Source: Gammaproteobacteria bacterium
GTDB taxonomy: Bacteria; Pseudomonadota; Gammaproteobacteria; Steroidobacterales; Woeseiaceae
NCBI GenBank assembly: GCA_029884165.1
Contig: JAOUIH010000030.1
Coordinates: 1-35,613, forward strand
Reading direction: 5' to 3'
DNA length: 35,613 nt
Numbering within the stretch: the stretch's first letter is position 1; every line of letters starts with the position of its first letter. Below, in pieces: positions 24,359-33,458 of this stretch. The translations under genes were made by a program, and so were the position numbers. The notes under the pieces are model-generated. The model saw only the letters and a program-made list of their open reading frames with translations, made no database searches and was not told where the DNA came from.

Positions 24359-24880
24359 ATGGCCATGCTGAACATACTCGAATTCCCCGACCCGAGGCTC
24401 CGGACGCGGGCCGTCCCGGTCGAGACCGTGGACGACGAGCTCAGGCGGCTGATCGACTCGATGTTCGAGACCATGTACGCCGCCCCGGGGATCGGCCTCG
24501 CGGCTACCCAGGTCGACGTACACCGGCGTTTCCTCGTGGCCGACGTCAGCACCGACAAATCGGACCCGCAAGTCCTGATCAACCCGGAGATCGTGGCCAG
24601 CGAGGGCGAGATGATCAACGAGGAGGGCTGCCTGTCGGTTCCGGGCATCTACGCCGAAGTCCGGCGCGCGGAGAAGATTCGGGTGCGCTACCTCGACCGG
24701 GACGGGAACGAGGTCGAGAGGGACATGGACGGCCTGCTCGCCGTCTGCGTTCAGCACGAAATGGACCACCTCGAGGGGCGGCTGTTCGTCGATTACCTGT
24801 CGGAGGCGAAACGCCAGAAGATCCGCAAACGCCTGCAGAAAGAACGGCGCCAGCAGCCGGAACCCGCTGCCGTACTCTGA
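24359..24880 (+). CDS. def: Peptide deformylase
   Basis: The metalloenzyme removes the formyl group from the first methionine of new proteins. The 173-residue protein has all three motifs: GIGLAATQ (44-51), EGCLS with metal ligand Cys91, and QHEMDHLEG with His133, catalytic Glu134 and His137. I chose ATG at 24359 because the family begins close to this point (MxxLxIL.PDPRLR). The alternatives are ATG at 24365 and a TTG at 24344. The ribosome site is weak. It is the first gene of the def-fmt-rsmB transcript, with fmt starting 27 bases later. Confidence 0.96.
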   Translation: MAMLNILEFPDPRLRTRAVPVETVDDELRRLIDSMFETMYAAPGIGLAATQVDVHRRFLVADVSTDKSDPQVLINPEIVASEGEMINEEGCLSVPGIYAEVRRAEKIRVRYLDRDGNEVERDMDGLLAVCVQHEMDHLEGRLFVDYLSEAKRQKIRKRLQKERRQQPEPAAVL

Positions 24881-24907
24881 CCAGCGCCGCCACCCGTCCA
24901 CCGCGCC

Positions 24908-25837
24908 ATGAACCCTGCCCGCATCATCTTCGCCGGGACGCCGGATTTCGCGCTGGCGTCGCTGCGGGCTCTCGTGGATGCCCGCATCCTTCCGGTCGCC
25001 GTGCTGACGCAGCCGGACCGGCCGGCTGGCAGGGGCCGGCGGCTGGCCGCGAGCCCGGTCAAGAAGTTTGCGACCGCCCGGCAACTGCCGGTCCTGCAGC
25101 CGGCGACCCTGAAAGACGCCGGCATCGTTGCCCGGCTCGCGGGGCTGCGCCCCGACCTCATCGTCGTTGCCGCCTACGGGCTGATTCTGCCGCAGGCCGT
25201 CCTCGACGTGCCCGCCTCCGGCTGTCTCAACGTACACGCGTCGCTGCTGCCGCGCTGGCGCGGGGCCGCGCCGATACAGGCGGCGATACTCGCCGGCGAC
25301 GCGGCCACCGGCATCAGCCTCATGCGGATGGAGGCCGGCCTCGACAGCGGGCCCGTCTATGCGACGGCCGGGATCCCGATCGGGGCCGAAGACACCGCGG
25401 GCGACTTGCATGACCGCCTCGCCGTGCTCGGCGGGCAGCTGCTGGTCGACAAGCTTCCCGACATACTTGCAGGCAGCATCGAACCCGAGGACCAGGACGA
25501 ATCCCTGGTGACCTACGCGGGCAAGATCCGCAAGGAAGACGCCCGGCTGGACTGGACCCGGGACGCAGACAGCCTGCATCGACGTGTGCGGGCCTACAAC
25601 CCGGTGCCCGGCGCCTGGTTCGAGTTTGCCGGCGAGCGCATCAAGTGCTGGCGCGCGACGCCGGGCTCGGCCGAGGGCGGAGCGCCGGGGCAGGTCACAG
25701 CCGCCGGCAGCTGCGTAGAGGTCGCCTGTGGCAGCGGCAGCCTGTTGCTGACCGAACTGCAGCGCCCCGGACGCAAGCCCGTCACCGCAGCCGAGTTTGC
25801 CACGCAATTCCCGCTCGTCGGGCGACGGTTTCACTGA
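24908..25837 (+). CDS. fmt: Methionyl-tRNA formyltransferase
   Basis: The enzyme transfers a formyl group from 10-formyltetrahydrofolate to initiator Met-tRNA. The 309-residue protein has the formyltransferase N-terminal fold (IIFAGTPDFALASL), the folate site LNVHASLLPRWRGAAPIQ with Asn108 and His110, and Asp146 (MEAGLDSGPV). These three match the catalytic residues of E. coli Fmt in number. The C-terminal OB-fold tRNA-binding part begins near RVRAYNPVPGAWF. It lies between def and rsmB, the usual order in this class. Confidence 0.96.
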   Translation: MNPARIIFAGTPDFALASLRALVDARILPVAVLTQPDRPAGRGRRLAASPVKKFATARQLPVLQPATLKDAGIVARLAGLRPDLIVVAAYGLILPQAVLDVPASGCLNVHASLLPRWRGAAPIQAAILAGDAATGISLMRMEAGLDSGPVYATAGIPIGAEDTAGDLHDRLAVLGGQLLVDKLPDILAGSIEPEDQDESLVTYAGKIRKEDARLDWTRDADSLHRRVRAYNPVPGAWFEFAGERIKCWRATPGSAEGGAPGQVTAAGSCVEVACGSGSLLLTELQRPGRKPVTAAEFATQFPLVGRRFH

Positions 25838-25846
25838 GGTCCTGCC

Positions 25847-27190
25847 GTGCCGGCCGACGGACGCGGGGCGGGAGTGCGCGCAGCGGCGGCGCAGGTCGTC
25901 GACGATGTTCTGCGCAAGGGGCGATCCCTCGATGACGCGCTCGCCGGGCGCGAGGGCGGCATCGACGAACGGGATCGCGGGCTGCTCCGGCTGCTGTGCT
26001 ACGGCACGCTGCGATTTTACTGGCGCCTGAGCGCACAGGTCGCGGCTTATCTCAAGCGAGCACCGGCCGGTCGCGATGCCGTGATAGCTTCGCTGCTCGC
26101 GGTAGGCGTCTACCAGTTGACCGATACCCGCATCGGAGCGCATGCGGCCGTTTCGCTCACCGTCGAGGCCGCCCGGTTGCTTGGTCGGCCACGGCTGGCG
26201 GGACTCGTGAACGCCGTGCTGCGCGGCTTCCTGCGCGACGGCATGCCGCCGCCGCAATCCGGGGACCCGGATCTCACCTACAACCACCCCGACTGGCTGA
26301 TCGAACGCTTGCGGCGGGACTGGCCCGACCACTGGGAGGGGATCCTCGAAGCAAACAACCGGCAGGCGCCGATGTGGCTGCGCGTGAACCGCCGGCGCGA
26401 ATCGGCCGCCGATTATCTGCGCCGACTGGCCGCCGCGCGCGGCAAGACGCCGGAGGAAACGGGCGAGTTCCAGGCAGGCCTGGACCAGGCGATCCGGCTC
26501 GCGGAGCCCTGGCCGGTCGAGGAACTCCCGGGGTTCCGGGACGGCACCGTCTCGGTCCAGGACGCAGCCGCGCAGGTGGCGGCCCCCTGGCTGCTCACCG
26601 ACGGCGGGTGCCGCATCCTGGATGCCTGCGCGGCACCCGGCGGCAAGACGGCGCACCTCGCCGAGCTCGCGCCAGCGGGCGCCAGCATCGTAGCGCTGGA
26701 TTCGAACGCCGAGCGGGCGGCGGCAATCACCGAAAACCTGGCCCGAATGCGCCTGGATGCAACCGTCCGGGTCGGCGATGCATCAAAACCACAGGACTGG
26801 TGGGACTCGAAACCGTTCGACCGGATTCTCGTCGATGCGCCGTGTTCGGCCACCGGCGTCATCCGGCGCCATCCGGACATCAAGCACCTGCGGCGGGACG
26901 GCGACATCGCTGCGCTGGCCGCGCTGCAAAAGGCAATCCTGGATGCGCTCTGGCCGTTGCTGGCTCCCGGGGGGCGCCTCCTGTACGTCACCTGCTCGGT
27001 GCTGCGGCAGGAGAACGAGGCGGTCATTGGCGCGTTTCGGGCGGGCCGACCGGAGGTAAGGGAAAGTCCTGCGTTGCCTAATAACAACATCCGCGCTCTA
27101 ATGGAGCGAAGCTCAGCCGGCTACCAGTTGCTGCCGGGTCAAGCCGCTATGGACGGCTTCTATTTTGCCTGCATGGAAAAAGACACCTGA
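25847..27190 (+). CDS. rsmB: 16S rRNA (cytosine(967)-C(5))-methyltransferase
   Basis: RsmB methylates C967 of 16S rRNA with S-adenosylmethionine. The 447-residue protein has an N-terminal NusB-like RNA-binding domain (about 8-140) and a C-terminal methyltransferase domain. The SAM site is LDACAAPGGKTAHLAEL. The two catalytic cysteines are Cys333 in DAPCSATG and Cys383 in VTCSVL. The GTG start has GAGGT a few bases upstream and lies 9 bases after the fmt stop. The next gene starts 4 bases after the stop, so transcription probably continues into DUF4390-ntrYX. Confidence 0.96.
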   Translation: MPADGRGAGVRAAAAQVVDDVLRKGRSLDDALAGREGGIDERDRGLLRLLCYGTLRFYWRLSAQVAAYLKRAPAGRDAVIASLLAVGVYQLTDTRIGAHAAVSLTVEAARLLGRPRLAGLVNAVLRGFLRDGMPPPQSGDPDLTYNHPDWLIERLRRDWPDHWEGILEANNRQAPMWLRVNRRRESAADYLRRLAAARGKTPEETGEFQAGLDQAIRLAEPWPVEELPGFRDGTVSVQDAAAQVAAPWLLTDGGCRILDACAAPGGKTAHLAELAPAGASIVALDSNAERAAAITENLARMRLDATVRVGDASKPQDWWDSKPFDRILVDAPCSATGVIRRHPDIKHLRRDGDIAALAALQKAILDALWPLLAPGGRLLYVTCSVLRQENEAVIGAFRAGRPEVRESPALPNNNIRALMERSSAGYQLLPGQAAMDGFYFACMEKDT

Positions 27191-27194
27191 ACCC

Positions 27195-27782
27195 GTGAGT
27201 ACCTGCGACCTTCGCCGAATTCTCCGGACGATGCTCCTCGGGGCGCTGTTGACAGCGCCTGTCGCCGGGGCGCAGGACGCGCCTCCGCGCGAAGGCTACT
27301 TCGACGTTCGCTCCGCGGAGACGAAGCTGGTGGACGGCGTGCACCGGCTCGACGCGAGGCTGCAGCTGGTACTGAGCGACGAGGCGCTCGACGCGCTGAG
27401 CAGCGGCGTTCCGCTGACGATCGAACTGAATGTCGAGCTGATCCGCGTGCGCCGCTTCGTGCCCGATGCGCTGGACTTCGAGCTCGGCCTTCGCTACGAA
27501 CTCGAATACCGGCCGCTCAGCCAGCGCTACATCGTTCGCAGCCTGAATACCGGTAACCAGGACTCATTCGCGACGCTCTACTCGGCGCTCAACAATCTCG
27601 GACGGGTACAGGACTATCCGATCATCGACGATTCGCTGCTGGAACCGGACGCCAGCTACCGTATCCGCCTGCAGGCTTTGCTCAGCACGAGGCAGTATCC
27701 GGCGCCGCTCCGGATGCTGTTCTTCTGGCGTGACCAGTGGCAGCTGAAGAGCGAGTGGTTCGAATGGCGGCTCGATCGATAA
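27195..27782 (+). CDS. DUF4390 exported protein
   Basis: The 195-residue protein has a signal peptide (cut near VAGAQ, about residue 26), then a beta-rich domain with ELNVELIRVRRFVPDALDFELGLRYELEYRPLSQRYIV and LSTRQYPAPLRMLFFWRDQWQLKSEWFEW near the end. This is the DUF4390 pattern, a family almost always encoded directly before ntrY-type kinases in gammaproteobacteria and betaproteobacteria. GTG at 27195 directly follows rsmB. It overlaps ntrY by 19 bases. A periplasmic partner of the kinase is a fair guess from gene order but is unproven. Confidence 0.88.
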   Translation: MSTCDLRRILRTMLLGALLTAPVAGAQDAPPREGYFDVRSAETKLVDGVHRLDARLQLVLSDEALDALSSGVPLTIELNVELIRVRRFVPDALDFELGLRYELEYRPLSQRYIVRSLNTGNQDSFATLYSALNNLGRVQDYPIIDDSLLEPDASYRIRLQALLSTRQYPAPLRMLFFWRDQWQLKSEWFEWRLDR

Positions 27783-29995
27783 AGAGACTGCTGTACGGGT
27801 TTGTAGGTGCGGCCGGCATCGCGCTATCCCTCGTCGCGCTTTTCATTCTGAGCCGCACGGCTCAGAACTCTGCGGAGTTCGACCGGCTGGCCAACACGAT
27901 CCTGCTCGTCAACATCGCCGGCGCCATCGTATTGCTCGTACTGCTGATCGGGAACGTCGTTCGGCTCGTCCGCGAATACAGGGCGCATGCGCCAGGCTCG
28001 AGGCTGAAGGCGCGCATGGTTGCCACCTTCGTGGCGCTGGCGGTCGTGCCCCTGTTGATAGTCTTCTACTTTTCCATGCAGTTCATCAACCGGGGCATCG
28101 ACACCTGGTTCAATGTCGAGGTCGAGGCGGGCCTGGACGACGCACTGGCGCTGAGTCGCGCGGCACTCGAGATGCAGATGCGCGAGCGGCTCGCGGCCAC
28201 CGTACAGATCGCGGAAGCGCTAAACGATACGAGCAGCCGGCAGCTGGTAGTCGAGCTGAGCGTGCTGCGCCGCCAGAGCGGTGCCAGCGAAATTACCGTT
28301 TTCGGTCGCAACAGCCAGATCATTGCGACGAGTTCGGACCAGTCCGCCAATTCCGTGCCGGCTGCGCCGCAGGACGAGGTGTTGCTGCAGGTTCGTCAGA
28401 ACCGGCCCTACGTCAGCCTCGACCCCCTCGACCGGGGCAGTTACGAGATCAGGACAGCCGTGCCGCTCATGAATCCGCGCCGGCCGGAAATCGTCGGACT
28501 GATCCAGGCCCGGTTCCCGGTAAGTGAGCGCATAGGCAGGATGGCGAGCAGCGTCGATTCGTCGTACAGCGACTACAAGCGCGTCGTGTACCTGCGCGAG
28601 CCCCTGAAACGAGCATTCTCGCTGACTCTTTCCGTCGTCCTGATGATATCCCTGCTGGCCTCGATTTACGGCGCGCTGATATTTTCCCGCCGGCTGGTTG
28701 CGCCGATTCAAAACCTCGTTGCGGGAACGCGTGCCGTTGCCAAGGGAGACTTCGAAACCAGGCTGCCGACACCATCGAGAGACGAGATCGGTTTTCTCGT
28801 CAGCTCCTTCAATGACATGACCCAGCGACTCGCGGCCGCGAGGCGGCAGGCCAGCCTGAGCCAGGCGCAGGTCGAAGCCGAACGCGCAAACCTCGAGGTT
28901 ATCCTTGCGCGCCTGTCGACTGGCGTCGTTTCGCTGGAATCGGACCTGCGAATTCGCACGGCGAACCAGGCTGCCGGGGCAATCCTGAATGCGGACCTGG
29001 AAAGTCGCGTCGGCGAACGCCTGACCGAGGTTGCGCGGGGCAATCCCCTGCTCGCGCAACTCGTCGACATAGCCTGCATGCACCTCGATCGCGGCGAGCG
29101 CGAGTGGCGTGAGCAGCTCGTTCTGCGCGGCGAGGTCGGACGGCGTATCCTTACCTGCGCATGCACATCGCTACCGGGCGACGAAGACCATGATCCGGGT
29201 TTCGTCATCGTGTTCGACGACATAACGGCCCTGGTACAGGCGCAGCGTGATGCGGCCTGGGGCGAGGTAGCGCGCCGCCTCGCACACGAGATCAAGAATC
29301 CGCTGACCCCTATCCAGCTGTCCGCCGAGCGGCTGCGGCGCAAGTACCTCGGATCGATGTCTGCCGACGAAGGGCAGATACTGGATCGCGCGACGCACAC
29401 GATCGTGCAGCAGGTCGAAGCGATGAAGGAAATGGTCAATGCATTCAGCGAATATGCGCGCGCCCCGGACCTGGACATCGAACGTTTCGATCTCGACAGA
29501 CTCGTGCACGAAGTCGTCGATCTTTATCGTGTCCAGGAGCGGCATGTCGACCTGCACCTGGAGGTCGAATCGAACCTGCCGGATATCGAAGCCGATGCCG
29601 GCCGAATCCGACAGATTCTGCACAACCTCATTCGCAATTCGATCGAGGCTCTCGAACACTCGGATCATGGCCGCATCAATGTCGTCGTCCGGCCCACGGA
29701 AATAGGGCAGGCCCGGATGATCGAGATACTCGTCGAGGACAACGGCCCGGGCTTCCAGACCGGCTCGATCGGGCAGGTTTTCGACCCTTACGTAACGACC
29801 AAACCGAAGGGGACAGGACTGGGTCTCGCGATCGTCAAGAAACTCGTCGAGGAGCACGCTGGCACGATCGTCGCTGAAAACCGCCCGGCGGGCGGTGCAA
29901 TCATTCGAATTCGCTTGCCGGTCGACGAGACGGCGCGGGAAGTCATGATCGCCATGATTCCCGGCAGGGCGGAAAGACGGAGGGAAAGAGCATGA
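27764..29995 (+). CDS. ntrY: NtrY-type membrane histidine kinase
   Basis: The 743-residue sensor kinase has two or three N-terminal membrane helices (about 8-28, 43-63, 83-103), a periplasmic sensor segment (about 104-280), another helix (about 287-310), HAMP (RRLVAPIQNLVAGTRAVAKGDFE), a PAS domain (about 375-490), the HisKA box with phospho-acceptor His508 (RLAHEIKNPLTPIQL) and a HATPase domain with EDNGPGF and GTGLGLAIVKKLVEEHAG. NtrY-type kinases sense redox or nitrogen-related signals and phosphorylate NtrX. I chose ATG at 27764 rather than 27737 because the helix begins just after it. It overlaps ntrX by an ATGA, which ties their production together. Confidence 0.93.
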   Translation: MAARSIKRLLYGFVGAAGIALSLVALFILSRTAQNSAEFDRLANTILLVNIAGAIVLLVLLIGNVVRLVREYRAHAPGSRLKARMVATFVALAVVPLLIVFYFSMQFINRGIDTWFNVEVEAGLDDALALSRAALEMQMRERLAATVQIAEALNDTSSRQLVVELSVLRRQSGASEITVFGRNSQIIATSSDQSANSVPAAPQDEVLLQVRQNRPYVSLDPLDRGSYEIRTAVPLMNPRRPEIVGLIQARFPVSERIGRMASSVDSSYSDYKRVVYLREPLKRAFSLTLSVVLMISLLASIYGALIFSRRLVAPIQNLVAGTRAVAKGDFETRLPTPSRDEIGFLVSSFNDMTQRLAAARRQASLSQAQVEAERANLEVILARLSTGVVSLESDLRIRTANQAAGAILNADLESRVGERLTEVARGNPLLAQLVDIACMHLDRGEREWREQLVLRGEVGRRILTCACTSLPGDEDHDPGFVIVFDDITALVQAQRDAAWGEVARRLAHEIKNPLTPIQLSAERLRRKYLGSMSADEGQILDRATHTIVQQVEAMKEMVNAFSEYARAPDLDIERFDLDRLVHEVVDLYRVQERHVDLHLEVESNLPDIEADAGRIRQILHNLIRNSIEALEHSDHGRINVVVRPTEIGQARMIEILVEDNGPGFQTGSIGQVFDPYVTTKPKGTGLGLAIVKKLVEEHAGTIVAENRPAGGAIIRIRLPVDETAREVMIAMIPGRAERRRERA

Positions 29996-31365
29996 GCACT
30001 GCCGATGTGCTTGTTGTCGATGACGAGGCGGATATTCGCGCGCTCATCCAGGAAATCCTCAGCGATGAGGGGTTTGCCGTCACCGTGGCGGGTAATGCAG
30101 CCGAAGCCCGGAAATGCCGGGAGAGCAGGAAGTTCGACCTGATTCTCCTCGATATCTGGATGCCGGACACCGACGGCATCACACTGCTCAAGGAGTGGTC
30201 GCAACAGGGTAACCTGGCCTGCCCTGTCGTCATCATGTCCGGCCACGGCACCGTCGATACCGCCGTCGAGGCGACCCGGCTCGGAGCGGTCGACTTCGTC
30301 GAGAAACCGCTGTCGATCGCCAAGCTCCTTCGTACCGTCGAGCGAGCCCTGGAGTCCGGCAGGAAGCCGGGGCTTCGCGGCCGGCCGATCGGGACGGCGG
30401 GCCTCCCACCGGTTGGTCGCAGCAGGTCCATGCAGGCATTGCGTGAGCAGGTTCAGCAGTACGCGCAACTCGATTCGCCGGTTCTGCTCATAGGCGAACC
30501 GGGTACCGGTCGTGGCGCGTTCGCGCACTATATGCACAGCGTGAGCCGTCGGGCCGACGCACCGCTCGTCACGATCGTTGCGGCATCGCTGACCGACAGC
30601 AATGCCGAAGAACAGCTTTTCGGCAGCGAAACCGGGGGGCACGTGCGCGAAGGCGCGTTCGAGCGTGCCGGAAACGGCACGCTGATCATCGAGGAGCTGA
30701 CGGATCTCGGCGAACAGGCGCAAAAGCTCGTACTCAGCGCGATGGAGCAGGGCGGATTCCTGCGCAAGGGCGGCCATTCGACGGTCGAAATGCGCGCCCG
30801 CATCATCGGCACGGTGCGCTCCGGCTACGAATCGGCGATCGAGTCCGGGGCGCTTCGACGCGAACTGATCTCCAGTTTGAACATCCTGAGTCTTCGCGTT
30901 CCGCCGCTGCGCGAATACACTGAGGACGTGCCGGAACTGCTGAGCCACTACGTGGACAAGCTGGTGGACTCGGAAGGACTCGGCTTTCGGCGCTTCAGCG
31001 TCGCAGCGCAGAATCGATTGCGAAATTATCCGTGGCCCGACAACGTGCGGGAGCTCAAGAACCTGGTCCGGCGAATTCTGCTGACGGGCGCAACCGAAGA
31101 AGTCTCGCTCGAAGAGATCGAAGCGGAGCTCGGCGTGAGTTCGGCCGGTATGGCTGCGGAACCGCTGGTCAAGCAGGACTTGCTTGCGCTGCCGCTGCGA
31201 GAGGCTCGGGAAGCTTTCGAGCGCGCCTACCTCCAGCAGCAACTTCAGCTCTGCGAGGGCAAGGTAGGAAAACTTGCGGCACGGGTCGGCATGGAGCGTA
31301 CCCATCTCTACCGCAAGCTCCGGTCGCTGGGTGTCGACTTCCGGTCCACCGGTTCCGACGATTGA
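29992..31365 (+). CDS. ntrX: NtrX-type response regulator with degenerate AAA+ domain
   Basis: The 457-residue regulator has an intact receiver domain: Asp10/Asp11, phospho-acceptor Asp54 (ILLDIWMPD), Ser83 and Lys105. The Fis-type helix-turn-helix at the end is also intact (KVGKLAARVGMERTHLYRKLRSLG). The central AAA+ domain is altered. Walker A reads GEPGTGRG (168-175), with Arg174 where lysine is expected. The GAFTGA loop that contacts sigma-54 is deleted after LFGSE. Walker B reads LIIEEL (231-236), with Glu for Asp, and one arginine-finger position is Ser (ELISSLN). Loss of GAFTGA is known in NtrX proteins; loss of the Walker A lysine is less expected. The protein is unlikely to activate sigma-54 and may instead act as a phosphorylation-controlled DNA-binding regulator. 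Confidence 0.92.
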   Translation: MSTADVLVVDDEADIRALIQEILSDEGFAVTVAGNAAEARKCRESRKFDLILLDIWMPDTDGITLLKEWSQQGNLACPVVIMSGHGTVDTAVEATRLGAVDFVEKPLSIAKLLRTVERALESGRKPGLRGRPIGTAGLPPVGRSRSMQALREQVQQYAQLDSPVLLIGEPGTGRGAFAHYMHSVSRRADAPLVTIVAASLTDSNAEEQLFGSETGGHVREGAFERAGNGTLIIEELTDLGEQAQKLVLSAMEQGGFLRKGGHSTVEMRARIIGTVRSGYESAIESGALRRELISSLNILSLRVPPLREYTEDVPELLSHYVDKLVDSEGLGFRRFSVAAQNRLRNYPWPDNVRELKNLVRRILLTGATEEVSLEEIEAELGVSSAGMAAEPLVKQDLLALPLREAREAFERAYLQQQLQLCEGKVGKLAARVGMERTHLYRKLRSLGVDFRSTGSDD

Positions 31366-31409
31366 GCTCGCCGCAAACGACGACAGGGATAATTCAAAGG
31401 TAAGGGGAC

Positions 31410-31781
31410 ATGCCCAGGATTGTTTCGTTCAAACACTCGCTGGAACTTCTGGCCGCCCTGATCGCCGGGGCGGCTGTACTCGGCGTCTTACAGACATTCA
31501 TATTCGGACGGCACTACGTAATCCCGACGCTGATCCTCGCGCTGGCAGTACTGCTCGGCAACCTGGCCCGCTTCGGTTACCGTGGGCAGGCATGGGCAAA
31601 GCACACGCTATTCTGGATCTTCTTCGTCCTTACCAGCCACCTGTTCTTCGCGCTGTTCTTTGCCGCCCGCCCGCGTGAGCTCCTCGGATCTGCCTTCATG
31701 CCGGTCTATGGATTCCTGTTCCTCGCGTTCGCCGTCCTGGCGATTCAGTATGGTCGTCACAACCGGTTGTTTCGCGCCTAG
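31410..31781 (+). CDS. Small membrane protein of unknown function
   Basis: The 123-residue protein has four hydrophobic stretches (about 11-28, 38-54, 65-84 and 92-112) and basic ends. The ATG at 31410 has AAGGGG in good spacing. It follows ntrX by 44 bases and may be part of the same transcript; no terminator stands between them. I do not recognise a family. Codon use and composition match the neighbours. Confidence 0.75.
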   Translation: MPRIVSFKHSLELLAALIAGAAVLGVLQTFIFGRHYVIPTLILALAVLLGNLARFGYRGQAWAKHTLFWIFFVLTSHLFFALFFAARPRELLGSAFMPVYGFLFLAFAVLAIQYGRHNRLFRA

Positions 31782-31865
31782 ACAGGACCAGGCTCGCTAA
31801 CGGGCAAGCCGGACAACGGCACATGGAGCCGCGACGGTCTGCGCGCGCGGCCGGAGTAAGCGACA

Positions 31866-32264
31866 ATGGAAAACCGGACTCGATTGATTGTGGCCTGGGC
31901 GCTGGGACTCGTCAGCGGCGGCGCGCTCACGCTCGCGCTTGCACAGGCTCCCATGCTGGACCCCGCCAGGGTGGCGCCACATATTTTCGAGGTCCTGCTC
32001 GATAACGACCGGGTCCGCGTGCTGAAGGTGATCGACCGGAACGGGGAAACGCAGCCGGTGCACACGCATCCCGACCGGGTCGTCGTCTACCTCAGTCCCT
32101 GCGCCTGGCTGGTCGAAGAGGCAGACGGAAGCGCGCGGATGGTTTCGTATCGATTCGGCGACGTCTATTGGGAAGATGCGTTGACGCATGGCGGACGGAC
32201 CAGCGCTGTCGTACAGGAGTGCCGCTCCGTCGAAATCGAGCTGAAGGAACCTTCAGCGTTCTGA
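31866..32264 (+). CDS. Exported cupin-like small protein
   Basis: The 132-residue protein has an N-terminal hydrophobic helix (about 7-27, ending ALAQA), a cleavable signal or an anchor. It then shows a single small beta barrel resembling a cupin: FEVLLDNDRVRVLKVIDRNG, His66-Thr-His68 (QPVHTHPDRVVVYL), and a second motif with GDVYWEDALTHGG (His108). The glutamate expected after the HxH motif is replaced by a hydrophobic residue, so metal binding would rest on the three histidines. Enzyme activity is unknown. The ATG at 31866 has GGAGTAAG upstream. Its 3' end overlaps the convergent CapA gene by 12 bases. Confidence 0.8.
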   Translation: MENRTRLIVAWALGLVSGGALTLALAQAPMLDPARVAPHIFEVLLDNDRVRVLKVIDRNGETQPVHTHPDRVVVYLSPCAWLVEEADGSARMVSYRFGDVYWEDALTHGGRTSAVVQECRSVEIELKEPSAF

Positions 32265-33458
32265 CCGGGGCGCGGCTGTCGGCCGGACGTAATGCCGCGC
32301 GTCGGGCAGCACGCGGCCATCGTCGAGAAATCTCAGCCCGGGTTCGCGGAAATCTGCGAAACTGAGCTCTCGCATCTGCTGCAACGCCCGCCCTTGCGGG
32401 TCGGGCTGGGGTCCGCCGGGACGAAGCTGCACGGCCGAAATGACCCGGCCCTCGAGAAAACGGCCGTAACCGTCGATAGTAACCAGGAGGATCGGGGCGA
32501 CGCCCTTGTCGCCGCTGACGCTGATCCCGTAATACGTCGCGAAGTTACCGAGGCTGTACACGATGAGCCGGTCTCCGTATCGCTCCATGCCCCGCACGAG
32601 GTGCGGTCCATGACCGAAGACGAAGTCTGCGCCGGCCTCGACCATTTCCCTCGCAAAGCGAACGACGTCGCCGCGCGGCTCGCCGAAATACTCCTCTTCC
32701 CCGAAAGGTATGCGCGCAGCATCGTCTCCTTCGGCGCCCCCGTGAAAGGAGACGACGAGCAGGTCATGCAGCGCGGCCTGGTCCGAAACGATACTCCGGG
32801 CCAGCGCATAGTCATGCAGCAGGTTTGAATCGCGAGTCACCGAAAATGCCACAAAGCCGACGGACAGGTCGCCGAGGCGCAGCGCGCCGAAATCGCCTTC
32901 GCGACCGGAGTGCACGATCCCGGCCGAGCTCAGCGCCTCCATGCTCGAGCCGCGGCCTTCTTCCCCGAAGTCAAGCGCATGGTTGTTTGCAAGGCTCAGT
33001 GCGTCGAAGCCGGCCGCGCGAAATCTCTCGGCGTACCGAGTCGGCGAGCGGAACAGGTAACAGGCATGCGGGTTGCTGCACTGCTTGGCCGGCTCCCCGC
33101 CGTCGACGAGCACGCCCTCCAGGTTACCGAAAGCTAGATCGGCAGCGAGCAGCGGTTCGGTCACGGCCGCGAGGAAACCCACGGCGTCATCATCGGGAAG
33201 GCGATCGTCCGGGTAGTCGGTTCCGAGCATCATGTCGCCGACCGCGGCAAGCGTGAAACGCAGCTCGGCGCGCGCATCGTCCGGCAGCCGAGCAGCCTCA
33301 GGCTCGGTTCGAACGGGGGCGTCGGCATCGCGCGTCGCCGACCCCGGGATTTCCGCCTCCTCGACGGTCGGCCGGGGCTCCGGTGTCTGCGGCGCCACAC
33401 TGCAGGCTGCCAGCAGGAGCGCCAGGGCAGGCAGCAGGTATTGGCCGCGCTCAGTCAC
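32253..33458 (-). CDS. CapA-family lipoprotein (metallophosphatase-like)
   Basis: The 401-residue protein has a lipobox ending at Cys19 (LLLAAC) and a Pro/Glu-rich linker to about residue 65. A CapA/PgsA-type calcineurin-like domain follows with AVGDMMLG, AFGNLEGVL, LANNHALDFGEEG, VVSFHGGAEG and FGHGPHLVRGMERYGDRLIVYSLGNFA. CapA proteins are associated with poly-gamma-glutamate capsule synthesis, but the other cap/pgs genes are absent, so this is more likely a stand-alone periplasmic hydrolase of unknown substrate. The GTG start overlaps the SPOR gene stop by 8 bases. It is the last gene of the argS run. Confidence 0.88.
   Translation of the reverse strand: MTERGQYLLPALALLLAACSVAPQTPEPRPTVEEAEIPGSATRDADAPVRTEPEAARLPDDARAELRFTLAAVGDMMLGTDYPDDRLPDDDAVGFLAAVTEPLLAADLAFGNLEGVLVDGGEPAKQCSNPHACYLFRSPTRYAERFRAAGFDALSLANNHALDFGEEGRGSSMEALSSAGIVHSGREGDFGALRLGDLSVGFVAFSVTRDSNLLHDYALARSIVSDQAALHDLLVVSFHGGAEGDDAARIPFGEEEYFGEPRGDVVRFAREMVEAGADFVFGHGPHLVRGMERYGDRLIVYSLGNFATYYGISVSGDKGVAPILLVTIDGYGRFLEGRVISAVQLRPGGPQPDPQGRALQQMRELSFADFREPGLRFLDDGRVLPDARHYVRPTAAPRSER

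Noticed and set aside
24212..26656. 814-residue open frame on the minus strand across def, fmt and rsmB
   Set aside because: It is antisense to three well-recognised genes, is rich in Arg/Pro/Gly and has no domain pattern; long antisense frames are expected at this GC content.
29788..31305. 505-residue minus-strand frame across ntrY and ntrX
   Set aside because: Antisense to recognised two-component genes with no ribosome site or domain.
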